Below are positions 63,901-64,000 of a stretch of DNA of 64,000 bases, piece after piece. The notes beneath the pieces are model-generated. The model ran no database searches. It was not told the DNA's origin and worked only from the letters and a program-made list of their open reading frames with translations. Each line of letters begins with the position of its first letter. Position 1 is the stretch's first letter. The position numbers and the translations under genes are program-made. The stretch is from Romboutsia maritimum (lineage in GTDB: Bacteria; Bacillota; Clostridia; Peptostreptococcales; Peptostreptococcaceae), in NCBI RefSeq assembly GCF_002251085.2, contig NZ_NOJZ02000004.1, positions 62,001 to 126,000 of the forward strand, read 5' to 3'.

Positions 63901-64000
63901 GGCCAAAGATATATAAATCATAGAAAAACAAATAATAATGTATTATTGTTTGTTAGAGAAAATAATAAGGAAGATAATGTTACTTGTCCTTATATTTATT
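60979..64000 (+). CDS. PLD-nuclease/SF2-helicase/DUF3427 fusion (second copy, 3'-partial)
   Basis: More than 1000 residues, open to the window end. After a Lys/Asn/Glu-rich helical extension (about 1-130) come a PLD-like domain (RLHAKSYMF to YIGSSNMSEAAMTSG, about 213-250) and an SF2 helicase with Walker A AATGVGKT (about 342), DEFHHA (about 440), LTATPER and QQLGRGLR (about 642). The C-terminal DUF3427-like part from about 895 has STYTREQILCAFGKNTL, EGVLYIEDKKTDIFFITLNK and DELFHWQSQGKTSIDSPTGQ. RBS AAAAGGAG. A paralogue of the first copy at 55943, with the C-terminal domain that copy lacks. Confidence 0.9.
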   Translation, partial: MKLNQGIYEQIISEKINSDIQKNKENINIEKEIIQKEEAKIILSKYIEEVTKKSLNLIKNKDLNDQINICNKIINYLSKETEDEEIKENSIHKEAQILLSIENKKDNSKLNKNNIRPITPISQSFLFTNSNHEPDLVSELKREIASSDSIEILVSFIKWTGLRLIKDELIQHTKTKQLRIITTSYMGASDFKAIKFLSELPNTQVKISYDTERTRLHAKSYMFYRKTGFTTAYIGSSNMSEAAMTSGLEWNMKVSEKDSKNIVNKFKATFESYFNDDEFKLFTEDESERLKTELYKAKYNKGICENEDLVNFDIRPYHYQREILEKLKVERELLNHNKNLLVAATGVGKTVISAFDYKNFCKSNKGKINRLLFIAHREDILKQSLKTFRNILKDRNFGGLYTGNYTPDNINHVFMTIQTFNSKKIDETMSSDFYDFIIVDEFHHACANTYQKLLNHYNPKILLGLTATPERMDGKDVLEYFDGKISAQMRLKEAIDRKLLSPFQYFCVSDELDLSNLKWSRGGYDKEQISNLITDNKIRAELITTSLHDYITDLNEVIGLGFCVSIEHAEFMAKFFNSKGINSVAISSKCSEQERDKARLGLINGEYKFIFVVDLYNEGVDIPEINTILFLRPTDSTTVFLQQLGRGLRLSENKECLTVLDYIGQAHKNYNFYEKFASISNKKGKALKEEIQNGFITLPRGCHIQMEKQAREYILKNINSFINNKNTIINKIKSFEFESDNKLNLTNFLNLYDVSLKDIYKTKNTFKRLCINAKQTEEFDCIDEKVLSSGMLRLIHSDSPRLLNFWIDILEKFDSNNEYEFNEIEEKMLLMLHFTLYNKVPTDLGINSTKEILVRLYKNKEIYEEVLEVLKYNLNNIKIIPLKDKLNYDTALEVHSTYTREQILCAFGKNTLTKKYPSQEGVLYIEDKKTDIFFITLNKVDKHFSPSTMYEDYAINDELFHWQSQGKTSIDSPTGQRYINHRKTNNNVLLFVRENNKEDNVTCPYIY

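Noticed and set aside
1..64000. CRISPR array, tRNA or rRNA genes, prophage or insertion-sequence transposase
   Set aside because: No regularly spaced repeats, no cloverleaf or rRNA sequences, and no transposase, integrase or capsid genes were recognised.

Overview
The window is a very AT-rich (GC visibly below 30%) chromosomal segment of a Clostridia-type Firmicute. Purine-rich Shine-Dalgarno sites, many T-tailed hairpin terminators, the mutS-mutL-miaA-hfq block, a dltD-first dlt operon, a HydG maturase and 2-oxoacid:ferredoxin oxidoreductase genes point to an anaerobe of the Peptostreptococcaceae (the Clostridioides/Romboutsia/Paeniclostridium neighbourhood). This placement is from gene order and protein flavour only; species cannot be fixed without a search.

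Region by region: 1-6.2 kb carries the end of a THUMP RNA methyltransferase gene, a lysine-rich unknown, then an HD-domain/lipoprotein/response regulator/histidine kinase cluster. 6.3-9.0 kb has truA and argG; argG is preceded by a complete T-box leader followed by a second antiterminator/terminator module without its own Stem I. 8.9-12.3 kb holds DUF4363/DUF421 membrane genes, miaB and a NudL-like Nudix gene. 12.4-15.5 kb is a TPP-riboswitch-controlled thiamine-precursor ABC operon. 15.6-21.8 kb is mutS-mutL-miaA-hfq. 22-24.6 kb has cell-envelope genes (SH3-3D protein, DUF4097-like protein, cyclophilin lipoprotein). 24.7-29.1 kb is dltD-dltX-dltA-dltB-dltC, including a 38-codon dltX. 29.3-32.2 kb has a hydrolase-fold protein lacking its nucleophile and the hydrogenase-maturation pair TM1266-like/hydG behind a structured, terminator-ended leader. 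32.3-41.4 kb is mixed metabolism plus a SIR2-like gene with two unknown neighbours, a GltD-like flavoprotein and a cold-shock gene.

41.4-47.5 kb has an orphan substrate-binding lipoprotein and a decayed duplicate of its 5' end, then a GntR/YtrA-type regulator with an ABC exporter and an anchored protein. 47.5-52.8 kb encodes a pseudouridine synthase, MnmM, a four-subunit 2-oxoacid:ferredoxin oxidoreductase whose alpha subunit appears to start at ATT, and an RpiR-type regulator. 52.8-64 kb is accessory in character: gene remnants, an XRE regulator with tandem palindromic operators and a membrane partner, an NTP-pyrophosphohydrolase, and two large PLD-nuclease/SF2-helicase proteins separated by HIT, lipoprotein and membrane genes. 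The second helicase runs off the window end inside a DUF3427-like region.

The most rewarding places to look are the hydG leader RNA, the doubled T-box of argG, the PLD-helicase locus, the SIR2 locus, the ATT start, and the clear duplication/decay event near 43.2 kb. All functions are assigned by reading motifs; no database search was run.
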